DNA of 64,000 nt from Caulobacter sp. CCUG 60055 (GCF_022750545.1 NZ_PUIC01000013.1:1-64000), one strand, 5' to 3'. Positions 25,981 to 38,440 are shown, counted from the stretch's first letter. The notes: generated by a model from the sequence alone, not told the origin. Translations and numbers: made by a program.

Positions 25981-27717
25981 CTATTTGGCCCAGGCCCAGT
26001 CCGACGCCTTGGCGCGGCAGCCGCCGCCGGGCGCGCCGGTCCAGGCCCGCCCACGCACGAAGCGGCCGGTCGCCGCGCCGGTGGGCTCGCCGTCCTTCAA
26101 GGCCACGCCGCCGTTGACCAGCACATAGGACATGCCGGTCGAGAACTGGTGCGGTTTCTCGTAGGTGGCGTGATCCTGCACCTTGGCCGGGTCGAACACC
26201 ACCACGTCGGCGAAATAGCCGGTCTTGAGCAGGCCGCGATCCTTGAGCGACAGGTTGGCGGCCGGCAAGGCCGACAGCTTGCGCACCGCCTCCTGCAGGC
26301 TCAGGGCCTTGTCCTCGCGCACGTACTTGGCCAGCACCTTGTCGAAATTGCCGTAGGCGCGCGGGTGGGCGTTGGATTTCAGGAACACGCCCTCGGGCGC
26401 CGGCGCGCCCTCGTCCGAGCCGAAGCTGACCCAGGGCAGCGCCGTCTGGCGGCGGACATTGTCCTCGGACATCAGGAAGTAGGCGACCCCGATGCGGGTG
26501 CCGTCCTCGATGACCAGGTCGATGGCGGCGTCCTCGGGGCTCTGGCCGCGCATCTTGGCGACTTCGGCCAGGGTCTTGCCGGTCAGCGGCTTGAGCTTGT
26601 CGGTCTTGAAGGCCAGCAGCAGCGTGCCCTCGGCCCCGGCGTGGACATAGAGGTTCTCGTAGCCGGCGTCAGGGTCGCGCATCTCCTTGATCACGCGGGC
26701 GCGCACGGCCGGGTCCTTCAGCCGCTCGATCCAGGCCTCGCGCCCGCCCGCCTGCACCCAGGGCGGCATGGCGGCGTCGAGGCCGGTGGCCCCGGCGGTG
26801 TAGGTGTACATGTCGGCGGTGATGCGGGTCCCGTCCGCCCGCGCCTTCTCGACCATGCCGATCACCTGGTCGAGCTTGCCCCAGTTGGCGCGGCCGGCGA
26901 CCTTGAGATGGTAGATCTCGGCCGGGCCGCCCGAGCCCTTGGCGATGTCGATGGTCTCCTGCACCGCCTCGGTCAGGCGATTACCCTCGCTGCGCATGTG
27001 GCTGATGTACATGCCGCCGCAACGGGCGCTCTCGGAGGCCAGGGCGACCAGCTCGGGCGTCTTGGCGTAGGCAGCCGGCGCATAGATCAGCGACGAACCC
27101 AGCCCCAGGGCGCCCTCCTCCATCGACTGGCGCACGAGGCTGCGCATCTGGTCGAGCTGGGCCGGCGTCGGCTGCACGTCGCCCTCGCCCAGCACGTAGC
27201 CGCGCACGGTGGTCGCCCCGACGAACGAGGCGACGTTGGGCGAAATCCCGCGCTTCTCCAGCTTCTCGAAATACTGGCCGAAGGTGTCCCAATCGACGTC
27301 GTACTTGATGTCGCTCTGCCGTTCCTTGGCCAGGCGCTTCATGTCGGCGCTGAGCGGGCCCATCGACTCGCCCTCGCCCATCACCTCCAGGGTCACGCCC
27401 TGGCGCAGGTCGCTCTGGCCGCGGCCGTCGACCAGCAGGGTCTCGTTGGCCCAGCTCAGCATGTTGATGAAGCCGGGCGAGACCGCCTTGCCCTTGGCGT
27501 CGATCTCCTGGGCCCCGCGCCCCGGCGCGTGCGGGCCGACATAGGCGATGCGGTCGCCCTTGACCGCCACGTCGCCGACGAACGGGGCGCCGCCCGAGCC
27601 GTCATAGACGGTTCCGCCGCGGATCACCGCGTCGTAGTCCGGCCGGGCCGGCGAGGCCCCCATGCCGAACACCACGGCCGAGGCCGCGACCGACGCGGCG
27701 ACCAACTTCCTATGCAT
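25981..27717 (-). CDS. N-acyl-D-amino-acid deacylase family amidohydrolase, altered metal site
   Basis: A 578-residue exported amidohydrolase (signal peptide [20 protein letters not shown]). It follows the D-aminoacylase fold: a small beta-sandwich ([17 protein letters not shown]) then a TIM barrel with YISHMRSEG, a YHLKVAG segment and [12 protein letters not shown]. However, the usual HxH after GFID is replaced ([13 protein letters not shown]), and the bridging Cys in the VGNCG motif is replaced by Glu ([11 protein letters not shown]). I believe this is a recognised subgroup, but its metal site must differ from D-aminoacylase. GGTGAGG before ATG 27717 fixes the start. Confidence 0.82.
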   Translation of the reverse strand: MHRKLVAASVAASAVVFGMGASPARPDYDAVIRGGTVYDGSGGAPFVGDVAVKGDRIAYVGPHAPGRGAQEIDAKGKAVSPGFINMLSWANETLLVDGRGQSDLRQGVTLEVMGEGESMGPLSADMKRLAKERQSDIKYDVDWDTFGQYFEKLEKRGISPNVASFVGATTVRGYVLGEGDVQPTPAQLDQMRSLVRQSMEEGALGLGSSLIYAPAAYAKTPELVALASESARCGGMYISHMRSEGNRLTEAVQETIDIAKGSGGPAEIYHLKVAGRANWGKLDQVIGMVEKARADGTRITADMYTYTAGATGLDAAMPPWVQAGGREAWIERLKDPAVRARVIKEMRDPDAGYENLYVHAGAEGTLLLAFKTDKLKPLTGKTLAEVAKMRGQSPEDAAIDLVIEDGTRIGVAYFLMSEDNVRRQTALPWVSFGSDEGAPAPEGVFLKSNAHPRAYGNFDKVLAKYVREDKALSLQEAVRKLSALPAANLSLKDRGLLKTGYFADVVVFDPAKVQDHATYEKPHQFSTGMSYVLVNGGVALKDGEPTGAATGRFVRGRAWTGAPGGGCRAKASDWAWAK

Positions 27718-27799
27718 GTCCTCACCCTTCATTCTCGTTTGGCGCGAGCCTAAGGCGAGCGCGCCGTTCGTGTCGAGTTCCGTCGCGCCCCAGGCGGGG

Positions 27800-27828
27800 T
27801 TGACCCTGTCCCCCGCGCCCCCTAAACA
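27800..27828 (+). promoter_or_regulatory. Possible carA promoter
   Basis: TTGACC (27800-27805), a 15-base gap and CCTAAACA (27821-27828) loosely fit the Caulobacter housekeeping form. The predicted transcription start near 27835 would place the following hairpin at the very 5' end of the car transcript. The -10 matches only about five of eight positions. Confidence 0.35.
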
Positions 27829-27842
27829 CGCGGCCGTTTATC

Positions 27843-27876
27843 CGGCGGGCGGGGGTTTGCCTCCGCCCGCCGTTTT
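27843..27876 (+). terminator. Terminator-like hairpin in the carA leader
   Basis: CGGCGGGCGG (27843-27852) pairs perfectly with CCGCCCGCCG (27863-27872), followed by TTTT (27873-27876). It lies 41 bases before the carA ATG and after the candidate promoter. It may be an attenuator or pause site acting on carA, or the end of some unseen short transcript. Confidence 0.55.
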
Positions 27877-27916
27877 GCGACTATCGCCCCGCCCGCCGCA
27901 ATTGGAGACTCCGCCC

Positions 27917-29083
27917 ATGACAAAGACGCTCATGCCTGGAGTCACCGGAGTTCTGGTCCTGGCCGACGGGACGGTCCTGCAAGGGATCGGCGTCGGCGCG
28001 GTCGGAGACGCCGTCGGCGAGGTCTGCTTCAACACCGCCATGACCGGATACCAGGAGATCCTGACCGATCCGTCCTACATGGCCCAGATCGTCGCCTTCA
28101 CCTTCCCGCACGTCGGCAATGTCGGCGTCAACGTCGAGGACATCGAGCAGTTCGGGGACGGCGCGGCGACCGCCGCCGTCGGCGCGATCTTCCGCGACGT
28201 CCCGACCGCGCCGGCCAACTGGCGCGCCGACGGCGACCTCGACGCCTGGCTGAAGCGCCGGGGCGTGGTGGCGCTGGCCGGCGTCGACACCCGCTCGCTG
28301 ACCAAGGCCATCCGCGAGAAGGGCATGCCGCACGGCGTCATCGCCCACGATCCGGAAGGCGAGTTCGACCTCGACGCCCTGGTCGCCAAGGCCAAGGCCT
28401 GGAACGGCCTGGAAGGCCTCGACCTGGCCAAGGACGCCTCCTGCACCCAGTCGTTCGTGTTCGACGAGGGCCTGTGGCGCTGGCCGGAGGGCTACGCCAA
28501 GGCGGGCCAGCCCAAGTACGAGGTCGTGGTCGTCGACTACGGCGTCAAGCGCAACATCCTGCGCGCCCTGACCAGCGTCGGCGCCCGCGCCACCGTGGTG
28601 CCGGCGAACACCACCGCCGAGGAGATCCTGGCCCGCAATCCGGACGGCGTGCTGTTGTCCAACGGCCCCGGCGACCCGGCCGCCACCGGCGAGTATGCGG
28701 TCCCCGAGATCAAGAAGCTGATCGACAGCGGCAAGCCGGTGTTCGGCATCTGCCTCGGACACCAGATGCTGGCCCTCGCCGTCGGCGCCAAGACGGTGAA
28801 GATGGAGCAGGGCCACCACGGGGCCAACCACCCGGTCAAGGACCTGACCACCGGCAAGGTCGAGATCGTGTCGATGAACCACGGCTTCACCGTCGACCGC
28901 GACAGCCTGCCCGCCCCGGTGCAGGAGACGCACGTGTCGCTGTTCGACGGCACCAACGCCGGCATCGCCCTGGCCGACAAGCCGGTGTTCAGCGTCCAGC
29001 ACCACCCCGAAGCCTCGCCCGGTCCCACGGACAGTCTTTATCTGTTCGAACGCTTCGCCGGCCTGATGGACGGCCAGCGCTAG
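27917..29083 (+). CDS. carA: Carbamoyl-phosphate synthase small subunit
   Basis: The 388-residue glutaminase subunit of carbamoyl-phosphate synthase. It hydrolyses glutamine and passes ammonia to CarB for arginine and pyrimidine synthesis. The N-terminal CPSase_sm domain ([20 protein letters not shown]) is followed by a class I glutamine amidotransferase. The nucleophile is Cys279 in GICLGHQ, and the catalytic His-x-Glu is in [16 protein letters not shown] precedes the ATG. It is separated from carB by a patatin-like lipoprotein gene, so carA and carB do not abut as they do in many bacteria. Confidence 0.97.
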   Translation: MTKTLMPGVTGVLVLADGTVLQGIGVGAVGDAVGEVCFNTAMTGYQEILTDPSYMAQIVAFTFPHVGNVGVNVEDIEQFGDGAATAAVGAIFRDVPTAPANWRADGDLDAWLKRRGVVALAGVDTRSLTKAIREKGMPHGVIAHDPEGEFDLDALVAKAKAWNGLEGLDLAKDASCTQSFVFDEGLWRWPEGYAKAGQPKYEVVVVDYGVKRNILRALTSVGARATVVPANTTAEEILARNPDGVLLSNGPGDPAATGEYAVPEIKKLIDSGKPVFGICLGHQMLALAVGAKTVKMEQGHHGANHPVKDLTTGKVEIVSMNHGFTVDRDSLPAPVQETHVSLFDGTNAGIALADKPVFSVQHHPEASPGPTDSLYLFERFAGLMDGQR

Positions 29084-29117
29084 ACAATTCGTCACCAACG
29101 CCGTTCAAACTGCGCGC

Positions 29118-30281
29118 ATGTGGCGATCGGCGTTCAAGATGGCGAGGTGGTTGGCGGCGGCGACGGCGGCGCTGGCCCTGACGGCCTGCGGGTCGCTGCC
29201 GCGCGAGACCTACACGGCTCACGAACTGACGCGGGCGGCGCCGGAAGGCTTTTCCGACGTCCGCTTCAACGCCGACGACCGTGAAGCCACCCTGGCCTTC
29301 GCGAAGACGGCCGGCGAGGAGTTGCAGGCGCACGCGTTCAAGAACATGGACGTCCTGGCCCTTTCCGGCGGGGGCGCCAACGGGGCTTACGGCGCGGGCG
29401 TCATCGTCGGCTGGACCGCCACCGGCCATCGTCCTGACTTCGCCATCGTCACCGGGGTCAGCACCGGCGCGCTGACCGCGCCGTTCGCTTTCCTGGGGCC
29501 GGCCTGGGACCCGCGCCTCAAGCACGCCTACACCAGCGGGGCCGCCAACAACCTGCTGCAGTCGAAATGGCTCAGCGCCCTCTATACGCCCGGCATCTTC
29601 AGCCCCCGCCCGCTGGAGACCCTGGTCAACGCCTATGTCGACAGGCCCCTGCTGCGCGCCATCGCCGCCGAACACGCCAAGGGCCGGCGGCTGCTGATCG
29701 CCACCACCAACCTGGACAGCCAGAAGGCGGTGATCTGGGACATGGGCGCCATCGCCAGCCGCGGCGACGACAAGGCCCTGCAGCTGTTCCGCAAGGTGCT
29801 GGTGGCCTCGGCCAGCATTCCCGGCGTGTTCCCGCCGGCCATGATCGAACTGGACGGCGCCGACCGCCGGCGCTTCCGCGAGATGCACGTCGACGGCGGG
29901 GCGACCGCGCCGTTCGTCTCGGTGCCGGAATCGATGCTGCTGTGGACCGGCGAACAGGATGACCCGACGCACGGCGATTTCTACATCCTGGTCAACGGCA
30001 AGCTGCAGGCCAGTTTCGGCATCACCCGGCGCAACACCCTCGCCATACTGTCGCGCAGCTACGACACCATGTCGAAGTCGACCACGCGGGTCTTCATCGC
30101 CGCCAACAGGGCCTGGGCCCAGCGCAACGGCATGAAGCTCTACACCACCGCCATCCCCGACGACGTCACCGCCGAAGGCTTCAATTTCGATTCCCGCAGC
30201 ATGACGGAGCTGTTCAATATCGGCTTCGAACGGGCCAGGAACGGCACCGCCTGGACCAGTCCGCAGCCGGACGCGCCATGA
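29118..30281 (+). CDS. Patatin-like phospholipase lipoprotein
   Basis: A 387-residue lipoprotein (lipobox LTAC, Cys24) with a patatin domain. The oxyanion hole is in ALSGGGANGAYGAGV, the nucleophile elbow is GVSTG, and the catalytic Asp lies in HVDGGATAPF. It should hydrolyse acyl esters of lipids at the cell envelope. ATG 29118 has no Shine-Dalgarno; ATG 29139 in the same frame still keeps the lipobox. It sits 34 bases after carA and 144 before carB, so it is probably cotranscribed with the car genes although it has no known part in their pathway. Confidence 0.9.
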   Translation: MWRSAFKMARWLAAATAALALTACGSLPRETYTAHELTRAAPEGFSDVRFNADDREATLAFAKTAGEELQAHAFKNMDVLALSGGGANGAYGAGVIVGWTATGHRPDFAIVTGVSTGALTAPFAFLGPAWDPRLKHAYTSGAANNLLQSKWLSALYTPGIFSPRPLETLVNAYVDRPLLRAIAAEHAKGRRLLIATTNLDSQKAVIWDMGAIASRGDDKALQLFRKVLVASASIPGVFPPAMIELDGADRRRFREMHVDGGATAPFVSVPESMLLWTGEQDDPTHGDFYILVNGKLQASFGITRRNTLAILSRSYDTMSKSTTRVFIAANRAWAQRNGMKLYTTAIPDDVTAEGFNFDSRSMTELFNIGFERARNGTAWTSPQPDAP

Positions 30282-30425
30282 AAGCGCATGGCTAAGCCCC
30301 TTTAACGGCCTTTAAGAATTGAACTTGCGCGCCACGCGCTCTAAACGACCGCCTTAACCTGAAACCTATCCGAGGGCGGGCGCGCGGCGGCGCGCGACCG
30401 ACCTTTCGCGCGCGACGAGACCGGC

Positions 30426-33713
<3,288 letters not shown>

Positions 33714-33722
33714 TCGGAACGC

Positions 33723-33747
33723 CGGGGCGGCGCAGGCCGCCGCCCCG
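33723..33747. terminator. GC hairpin after carB
   Basis: CGGGGCGGCG (33723-33732) pairs with CGCCGCCCCG (33738-33747) around a 5-base loop, starting ten bases after the carB stop. No T tract follows on either strand. It lies between carB and the convergent SEC-C gene and could act with Rho or as a 3'-end stabiliser. Confidence 0.5.
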
Positions 33748-33763
33748 TATTCCCTGTGAGTAG

Positions 33764-34012
33764 CTAGTCCCTGAAAGTAATAGGCGCGGTTCGCGCCGTC
33801 ATGCCGCCCGCTCTTGAGGCAGCACCGCTTGAAACGACCGTCCTGAGCCGCAAGGGCACAGGTCGTTTCGCCCGAGCTTTTCGATCAGTTCCTTGTCGCC
33901 GTGGACCACCCGGTCGCCGCGCTTGACGCGCGTTTCGGACGGGTAGGATTTGCGACGCTTAGAGGTGACCTCGAAAGCAGTCGAGGTCCTGGAAATCGCG
34001 TGGCTTGCGCAT
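33764..34012 (-). CDS. SEC-C zinc-binding small protein, readable only with three +1 shifts at TTT-C
   Basis: A very strong Shine-Dalgarno (AGGAGG, 34023-34018, five bases before ATG 34012) starts a frame [12 protein letters not shown]. After TGC the next codon is TTT followed by C, and this frame stops at TAA about five codons later. Skipping one T gives TTC and continues as [20 protein letters not shown], then [21 protein letters not shown] second in-frame TTT-C (near 33835) and a third (near 33775) behave the same way, yielding [20 protein letters not shown], then YFRD and a TAG stop at 33766-33764. The result is a normal 81-residue SEC-C protein (CPCGSG, RCC). It is either a recoded gene, a pseudogene, or a sequence with three errors. 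Confidence 0.68.
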
Positions 34013-34122
34013 GTCGGCCTCCTCTGGCTGGTGCGGGCCGCGCCAATAACCCTAGGGGGTTCGGGTTGTATAGACGGGACGCCCGCCCATCTTCGTGAAG
34101 ACCTCGCAGGGAGACGGACCGC

Positions 34123-34509
34123 ATGCCCAGCCGTGAACGCGTCCAGGACTTCATCGCCACCGTCGAATCCGGCCGGCATGTCGAGGCCATCGAGCAATTC
34201 TACGCCGAGGACGCCTCGATGCAGGAGAACCAGGCCCCGCCCCGGCGCGGCCGGCGCAACCTGATGGACGGCGAGCAGAAGGTGATGGAATCGTTCGAGG
34301 CCATCCACACCCGCCCGGCCGAGATCGTGCTGATCGACGGCGACCGCGTGGTGATCAACTGGGTGTTCGACTTCATCCTGGCCGACGGACGCCGGTTCAC
34401 CTTCGACGAGCTGGCCCTGCAGCTCTGGAGCGGCGACCGCATCGTCGAGGAGCGGTTCTATTACGATCCCGGACAGCGCCGCCCCGCCGCGCCGGCCCCC
34501 GGCGGCTGA
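34123..34509 (+). CDS. Nuclear transport factor 2 / SnoaL-like protein
   Basis: A 128-residue single-domain protein of the NTF2/SnoaL cone fold. The order is an N-terminal helix ([20 protein letters not shown]), the [14 protein letters not shown] strand entry, and beta strands [30 protein letters not shown] and [10 protein letters not shown]. Such proteins are small-molecule isomerases, hydrolases or binding proteins, and the active-site residues here do not fix the function. AGGGAGA precedes the ATG. It is divergent from the SEC-C gene and convergent with the TonB receptor gene. Confidence 0.85.
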   Translation: MPSRERVQDFIATVESGRHVEAIEQFYAEDASMQENQAPPRRGRRNLMDGEQKVMESFEAIHTRPAEIVLIDGDRVVINWVFDFILADGRRFTFDELALQLWSGDRIVEERFYYDPGQRRPAAPAPGG

Positions 34510-34545
34510 CGCCGGAGGCCGCCTCGAAGAACCCTGCGGGCCCGC

Positions 34546-37263
34546 CTAGCGGCCGCTCTTCGGGCCGAAACGGTAGTCGAGCTGCAGCCAGGTCTGGCGG
34601 CCGTACTCGTCGTACCAGCCGACCGGATAGTACGGCCAGCCGCCGCTCTTATCGACCGGATAGCGGTCCGCGATGTTGTTGACGATGAGGCTCACGGCCG
34701 CGCGGTCGGTCAGCCGGTAGCGGACGCTGCCGTTGAACACCGCATAGCCCGACCACGATCCCGAAGCGTCGTTGCGCGGGATCGCGCCATAGCGGACGCC
34801 GTAGAGCGTCGCGGTCCAGCGGCCGATGTCCCAGGTCAGGCTGGCCGTGGCGCGGTCGCTCCAGTCGGCCTGATGGGCGGGGTCGCGGACATAGTCGACC
34901 TTCGGGTCGCCGCTGAACTGCTGGTAGGTGTGTTCGAACACCTTGGTGTAGGTCAGGTTCACCAGCACCGCGCCATACTGGTCGAAACGCCAGCGCAGAT
35001 TGGCGCTGGCGTCGAGGCCCCGCGTCCGCTCGCTGGAGGCGTTGATCGGGTTGACCGTGATGTTGTTGACCTGGTTGGGATTGACCGCCGCGTCGCCCGG
35101 AGTGCGGTCCACCCGCGCGACATAGTCGCGGCAGATGGCCGAGTTCGGATCGACCGCCGCGCCGCTGACCGAGCGGCCCAGCCGGCAATCGGCCTCGGTC
35201 TTGAGGATCAGCTCCTGGTTCAGGGAAGTGACCTCGTTGCTGATCTCGATGTCGTAATAGTCGAGCTGGAGATCGAAGTGGCGGTTGGGCGACCAGACCC
35301 CGCCGACGGTGAACGAACGCCCTTCCTCCGGTTTCAGCGCCGCGCTGCCGGTGCGCAGGAAGTTCATGTTGTACTGGATGTTGCAGCTCGAATAGGCCTG
35401 CCCGGCCAGCCGGCACTGATAGTAGTCGGTGACGCCCGGATAGTAACCCCGGGTCTGGGTCTCGAAGACGTAGCTCATGTCGGGCGCGCGGAAGCTGGTC
35501 GAGTAGCTGCCGCGCAGCAGGAGCGTGCTGGTCGGCCGGTATTCCAGGCCGATGCTGTGCGTCTCGGCCCCGACGCTCTGGCCGCCGTAGCTGTAGTTGT
35601 CATAGCGTTCGGCCAGGGTCGCGGTCAGCTGGGCGAAGATCGGCGCGCGCAGCTCCACGCCGACGGCCTGGCGGTTGCGGTGGCCGCTGGAGCGCGTGGT
35701 CTGGCCGGTGTTCCAGGCCGCGCCCTGGTTGATGCGCGGGTCCGGATTGTTCTCGAACCCCTGGTCGCCGGCCTCCAGCACCAGGGCCGCCTGCAACGGC
35801 CCCGCCGGCAGGGCGAACAGCGGCCCGTTGGCGCTCAGGCTGAAGTCCTGGAGGTACGACCGGTCCTGCTCGACGAAATTGGCCGACAGCGCCCCGAACT
35901 CGGCGGGGGTCAGCGGCGTGTACAGCCGGCCCGGCGCGGGGGTGAAGGCGGCGTAAGCGCCGCCGAAGGCCGAATGGGTCCCCTGCTGCGGGCCGCGGAA
36001 GAAGTCGTCGATCCCGGCGAGCAGGCGCACGCGGCCCTGGTCGCTGGAATATTCCGAGCGGTTATAGGCCAGCTCGTAGCGCCAGTCCTCGCCGATGCGC
36101 CCGCGCACGCCGGCGGCGGCGTTCCACGAATCCTCGGCGTAGCGGCTGCCCGCGCCGAACTCGCCGCCCATCTCCTCGGGCGTGAACACCCGGTTCCAGG
36201 TCTCCAGCCGGCCGCTGGCGTTGTTCCAGAACGTCCGGCTCCAGCTCAGCGAGCGCACGACGTTCTTGACGTCGGCATGGCCGTAGAAGAGATCGCCGAA
36301 CACCTCGGTCCGGTCGTCGACATGATAGGTCAGGCCGACATGGCCGGCGGCGACGTCGCGCTCCGTCTGGATGGTGCGGTAGTTGTAGTAGCCGTCGCTG
36401 CTGCAGTACGAGCCGCCGCTGACGGCGGGGTATTGGGTCATCGTGCCGCCCTGCAGCCCGGCGAGGGCGGCGCAGGCCCCGGCCGGCGGGTCGTAATAGA
36501 CCTTGGTCGCCGGGTTGCGGTTCGAGAACATCGCCGGCGGAACCACGCCCGGCTTGGCGTAGCGGGTGTAGGCGTTGGACAGGTCGCGCTGGCGCCACCA
36601 GATCGGGTCGCGGCCGCTGAACTCCGCCTCGGCCGTCACGTCCAGCTTGCCGAACGACCGCCCGCCGATCGCCTGGACGCGCCAGTTCTCGCCGCCGCCC
36701 TGCTCGGTCCCGCCGTAGCGGACGCTGAGGTCGAGGCCGTCGGCCTGCCGGCGGGTCTTGAGGTTGACGACGCCGGCGATGGCGTCGGAGCCATAGACCG
36801 CTCCGGCCCCGCCGGTGAGGATCTCGATCTGGCTGATCGCCGCCGAGGGGATGTTGGCGAGGTTCACCGCATTGACCGAGCCGTCATAGGCCACGGGATA
36901 GTCCGCCATCCGCCGCCCGTTGAGCAGCACCAGGGTATGGTTGGGGCCGAGCCCCCGCAGGTTGATGACGTTGGCGGCCGGCGTGAAGGTGCTGCCGAAG
37001 TCCTCGCCCTGCACCGAGCCGGTGTTCTGGGTGGCCTGGGTCAGGGCGTCGAACACGCTGCGGAACGCCTTGGAGTCGATATCCTGCGCGGTGATCACCG
37101 TCACCGGCGCGGCGCCTTCCAGCTTGGTCCGCGGAATGCGCGAGCCGGTGATCACCACCTCGTCCACGGCGGCGGGCGCCTGATCCGGCGCCGTCTGGGC
37201 GTAAGCCGGCGCCGCCGTCGCCAAGGTCAGGGCGGTCAACGCCAGCAGGCGTCGTTTGGTCAT
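34546..37263 (-). CDS. TonB-dependent outer-membrane receptor
   Basis: A 905-residue receptor. Signal peptide (MTKRRLLALTALTLATAAPA) is followed by a TonB-box-like EVVITGSRIPR, a plug domain (PVTVITAQDIDSKAFRSVFD; NLRGLGPNHTLVLLNGRRM; GAVYGSDAIAGVVNLKTRR), and a 22-strand barrel. It ends in a C-terminal signature reading WLQLDYRFGPKSGR. It resembles the large Caulobacter/Sphingomonas receptors for carbohydrate or other bulky nutrients rather than a defined siderophore receptor. A perfect dyad at 37317-37343 lies in the promoter region. ATG 37263 is chosen; a GTG at 37272 is possible. Confidence 0.95.
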   Translation of the reverse strand: MTKRRLLALTALTLATAAPAYAQTAPDQAPAAVDEVVITGSRIPRTKLEGAAPVTVITAQDIDSKAFRSVFDALTQATQNTGSVQGEDFGSTFTPAANVINLRGLGPNHTLVLLNGRRMADYPVAYDGSVNAVNLANIPSAAISQIEILTGGAGAVYGSDAIAGVVNLKTRRQADGLDLSVRYGGTEQGGGENWRVQAIGGRSFGKLDVTAEAEFSGRDPIWWRQRDLSNAYTRYAKPGVVPPAMFSNRNPATKVYYDPPAGACAALAGLQGGTMTQYPAVSGGSYCSSDGYYNYRTIQTERDVAAGHVGLTYHVDDRTEVFGDLFYGHADVKNVVRSLSWSRTFWNNASGRLETWNRVFTPEEMGGEFGAGSRYAEDSWNAAAGVRGRIGEDWRYELAYNRSEYSSDQGRVRLLAGIDDFFRGPQQGTHSAFGGAYAAFTPAPGRLYTPLTPAEFGALSANFVEQDRSYLQDFSLSANGPLFALPAGPLQAALVLEAGDQGFENNPDPRINQGAAWNTGQTTRSSGHRNRQAVGVELRAPIFAQLTATLAERYDNYSYGGQSVGAETHSIGLEYRPTSTLLLRGSYSTSFRAPDMSYVFETQTRGYYPGVTDYYQCRLAGQAYSSCNIQYNMNFLRTGSAALKPEEGRSFTVGGVWSPNRHFDLQLDYYDIEISNEVTSLNQELILKTEADCRLGRSVSGAAVDPNSAICRDYVARVDRTPGDAAVNPNQVNNITVNPINASSERTRGLDASANLRWRFDQYGAVLVNLTYTKVFEHTYQQFSGDPKVDYVRDPAHQADWSDRATASLTWDIGRWTATLYGVRYGAIPRNDASGSWSGYAVFNGSVRYRLTDRAAVSLIVNNIADRYPVDKSGGWPYYPVGWYDEYGRQTWLQLDYRFGPKSGR

Positions 37264-37316
37264 GCAGGTCACAGGTCAGTCCCCAAGGTCCCGTCGGGGC
37301 GCGCCGCGCCGCCGAC

Positions 37317-37343
37317 TTATTCCTACCGATCAAATAGGAATAA
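37317..37343. promoter_or_regulatory. Perfect 9-9-9 dyad upstream of the TonB receptor
   Basis: TTATTCCTA (37317-37325), nine bases and TAGGAATAA (37335-37343) form a perfect inverted repeat in an AT-rich patch of a GC-rich genome. It ends 54 bases from the receptor ATG, where a promoter would lie. It is most likely an operator for a dimeric regulator of the receptor gene. Confidence 0.7.
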
Positions 37344-37433
37344 ACACCGCGGACAGCGCCCAAGAAAATCTGCCCCAGGGCGCAGAGTTCTTCGGATTGA
37401 CGGACGGGCCTCGCCTTCCCTAGCGGAAACCGC

Positions 37434-38270
37434 TCACCCGGCGGCGAGCAGGACCGCCGCGCCGGCGCCGATGGCCAGCACCCCGGCGATCCGCTGGGGC
37501 GTGACGCGCTCTTTCAGGACGAAGACGGCGATGACCAGGGCGAACAGGATCGAGGTCTCGCGCAGGGCGGCGAGACGGGGAATCTCGCTCAGCCGATAGG
37601 CCCACAGCGCTAGGCCGTAGGTGACGATCGACAGCGCCCCGGCGATCAGGCCCGGCCGCCATTCGCCCCGCGCCGCCACCAGGAAGGCCGGCCCGCGCCA
37701 GATGGCGAACAGCCCGCCGACGCCGGCCCCCAGCGTCAGATAGACCCAGGCGATGTAGCTGGGCGCCGACGGCGCGGCGCGCACCCCCTTGGCGTCGAGC
37801 ACGGTGTAGAGCGCGATGCAGACGCCGGTGGCCAGGGCCCAGCCCAGGGCCCGCCGATCGACATGGCGGCCAAGGCCGACCGTCATCACCCCGCCCGACA
37901 CCAGCACGATCCCCAGGATCACCGGCCAGGTGATCGGCTCGCCCAGGGCCGCCACCGACACCGCGGCGGCCAGGACCGGTGCCACCCCCCGCGCGATCGG
38001 ATAGGCGACCGTCATGTCGGCCCGTTCGAACGCCTTGATCAGGCAGATCAGGTAGACGAGGTGCGTCGCCCACGAGCCGGCCAGCCAGATCCAGGCCCCG
38101 TGCGGCGGCGGCAGCAGCAGGACCGCCGGCAGGACCAGCAGCGCCGAGAAGCCGTCGATCAGCGCCCGGCTCGACATCTTGTCGCGGCCGGACTTCAGTA
38201 TGGCGTTGACGACGGCGTGCGCCGCGCCGGAGACCACGATCATCAGGGAGGCGGCTTGGGCGGTGTTCAT
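37434..38270 (-). CDS. EamA/DMT family transporter
   Basis: A 278-residue inner-membrane protein with ten hydrophobic helices in two EamA repeats (residues about 5-135 and 145-278). Typical DMT features are the repeated GEPITWPVILGIVLVSGGV and KERVTPQRIAGVLAIGAGAA helices that close each half. Substrates of such transporters include amino acids and small metabolites; nothing here specifies one. Start 38270 with GGGG upstream is preferred over 38315, which adds a Cys/Arg-rich lead. The gene is divergent from greA. Confidence 0.88.
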   Translation of the reverse strand: MNTAQAASLMIVVSGAAHAVVNAILKSGRDKMSSRALIDGFSALLVLPAVLLLPPPHGAWIWLAGSWATHLVYLICLIKAFERADMTVAYPIARGVAPVLAAAVSVAALGEPITWPVILGIVLVSGGVMTVGLGRHVDRRALGWALATGVCIALYTVLDAKGVRAAPSAPSYIAWVYLTLGAGVGGLFAIWRGPAFLVAARGEWRPGLIAGALSIVTYGLALWAYRLSEIPRLAALRETSILFALVIAVFVLKERVTPQRIAGVLAIGAGAAVLLAAG

Positions 38271-38427
38271 GCCCCGGCAACAGAGCCGGAGTCGGCGTTC
38301 TTCGCCAAGCCGCACGGGGAAGGCGAACCGGAACCTCTTGAACTTCGCGGGAGCGCCCCCTATCCTCGCAGCCCCCGGACGCCAGCGCCCGCGGCCGGAC
38401 CACTACCTCCCCAAAGGGCCAAGCCGA

Positions 38428-38435
38428 GCTAAAAT
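38428..38435 (+). promoter_or_regulatory. Candidate -10 element for a leaderless greA
   Basis: GCTAAAAT (38428-38435) matches GCTANAWC at seven of eight positions and ends five bases before the greA ATG. Transcription would start at or next to the ATG, which fits the missing Shine-Dalgarno. No clear -35 is visible, so this is tentative. Confidence 0.35.
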
Positions 38436-38440
38436 CCGCA

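Noticed and set aside
30299-30316. CtrA-like TTAA repeat before carB
   Set aside because: The two TTAA words are six bases apart rather than seven, and carB is not an expected target.
33799-34308. Single-frame 169-codon reading of the SEC-C locus
   Set aside because: It extends N-terminally into antisense of the NTF2-like gene and loses the conserved RCC end; the strong Shine-Dalgarno lies before ATG 34012 in a different frame.
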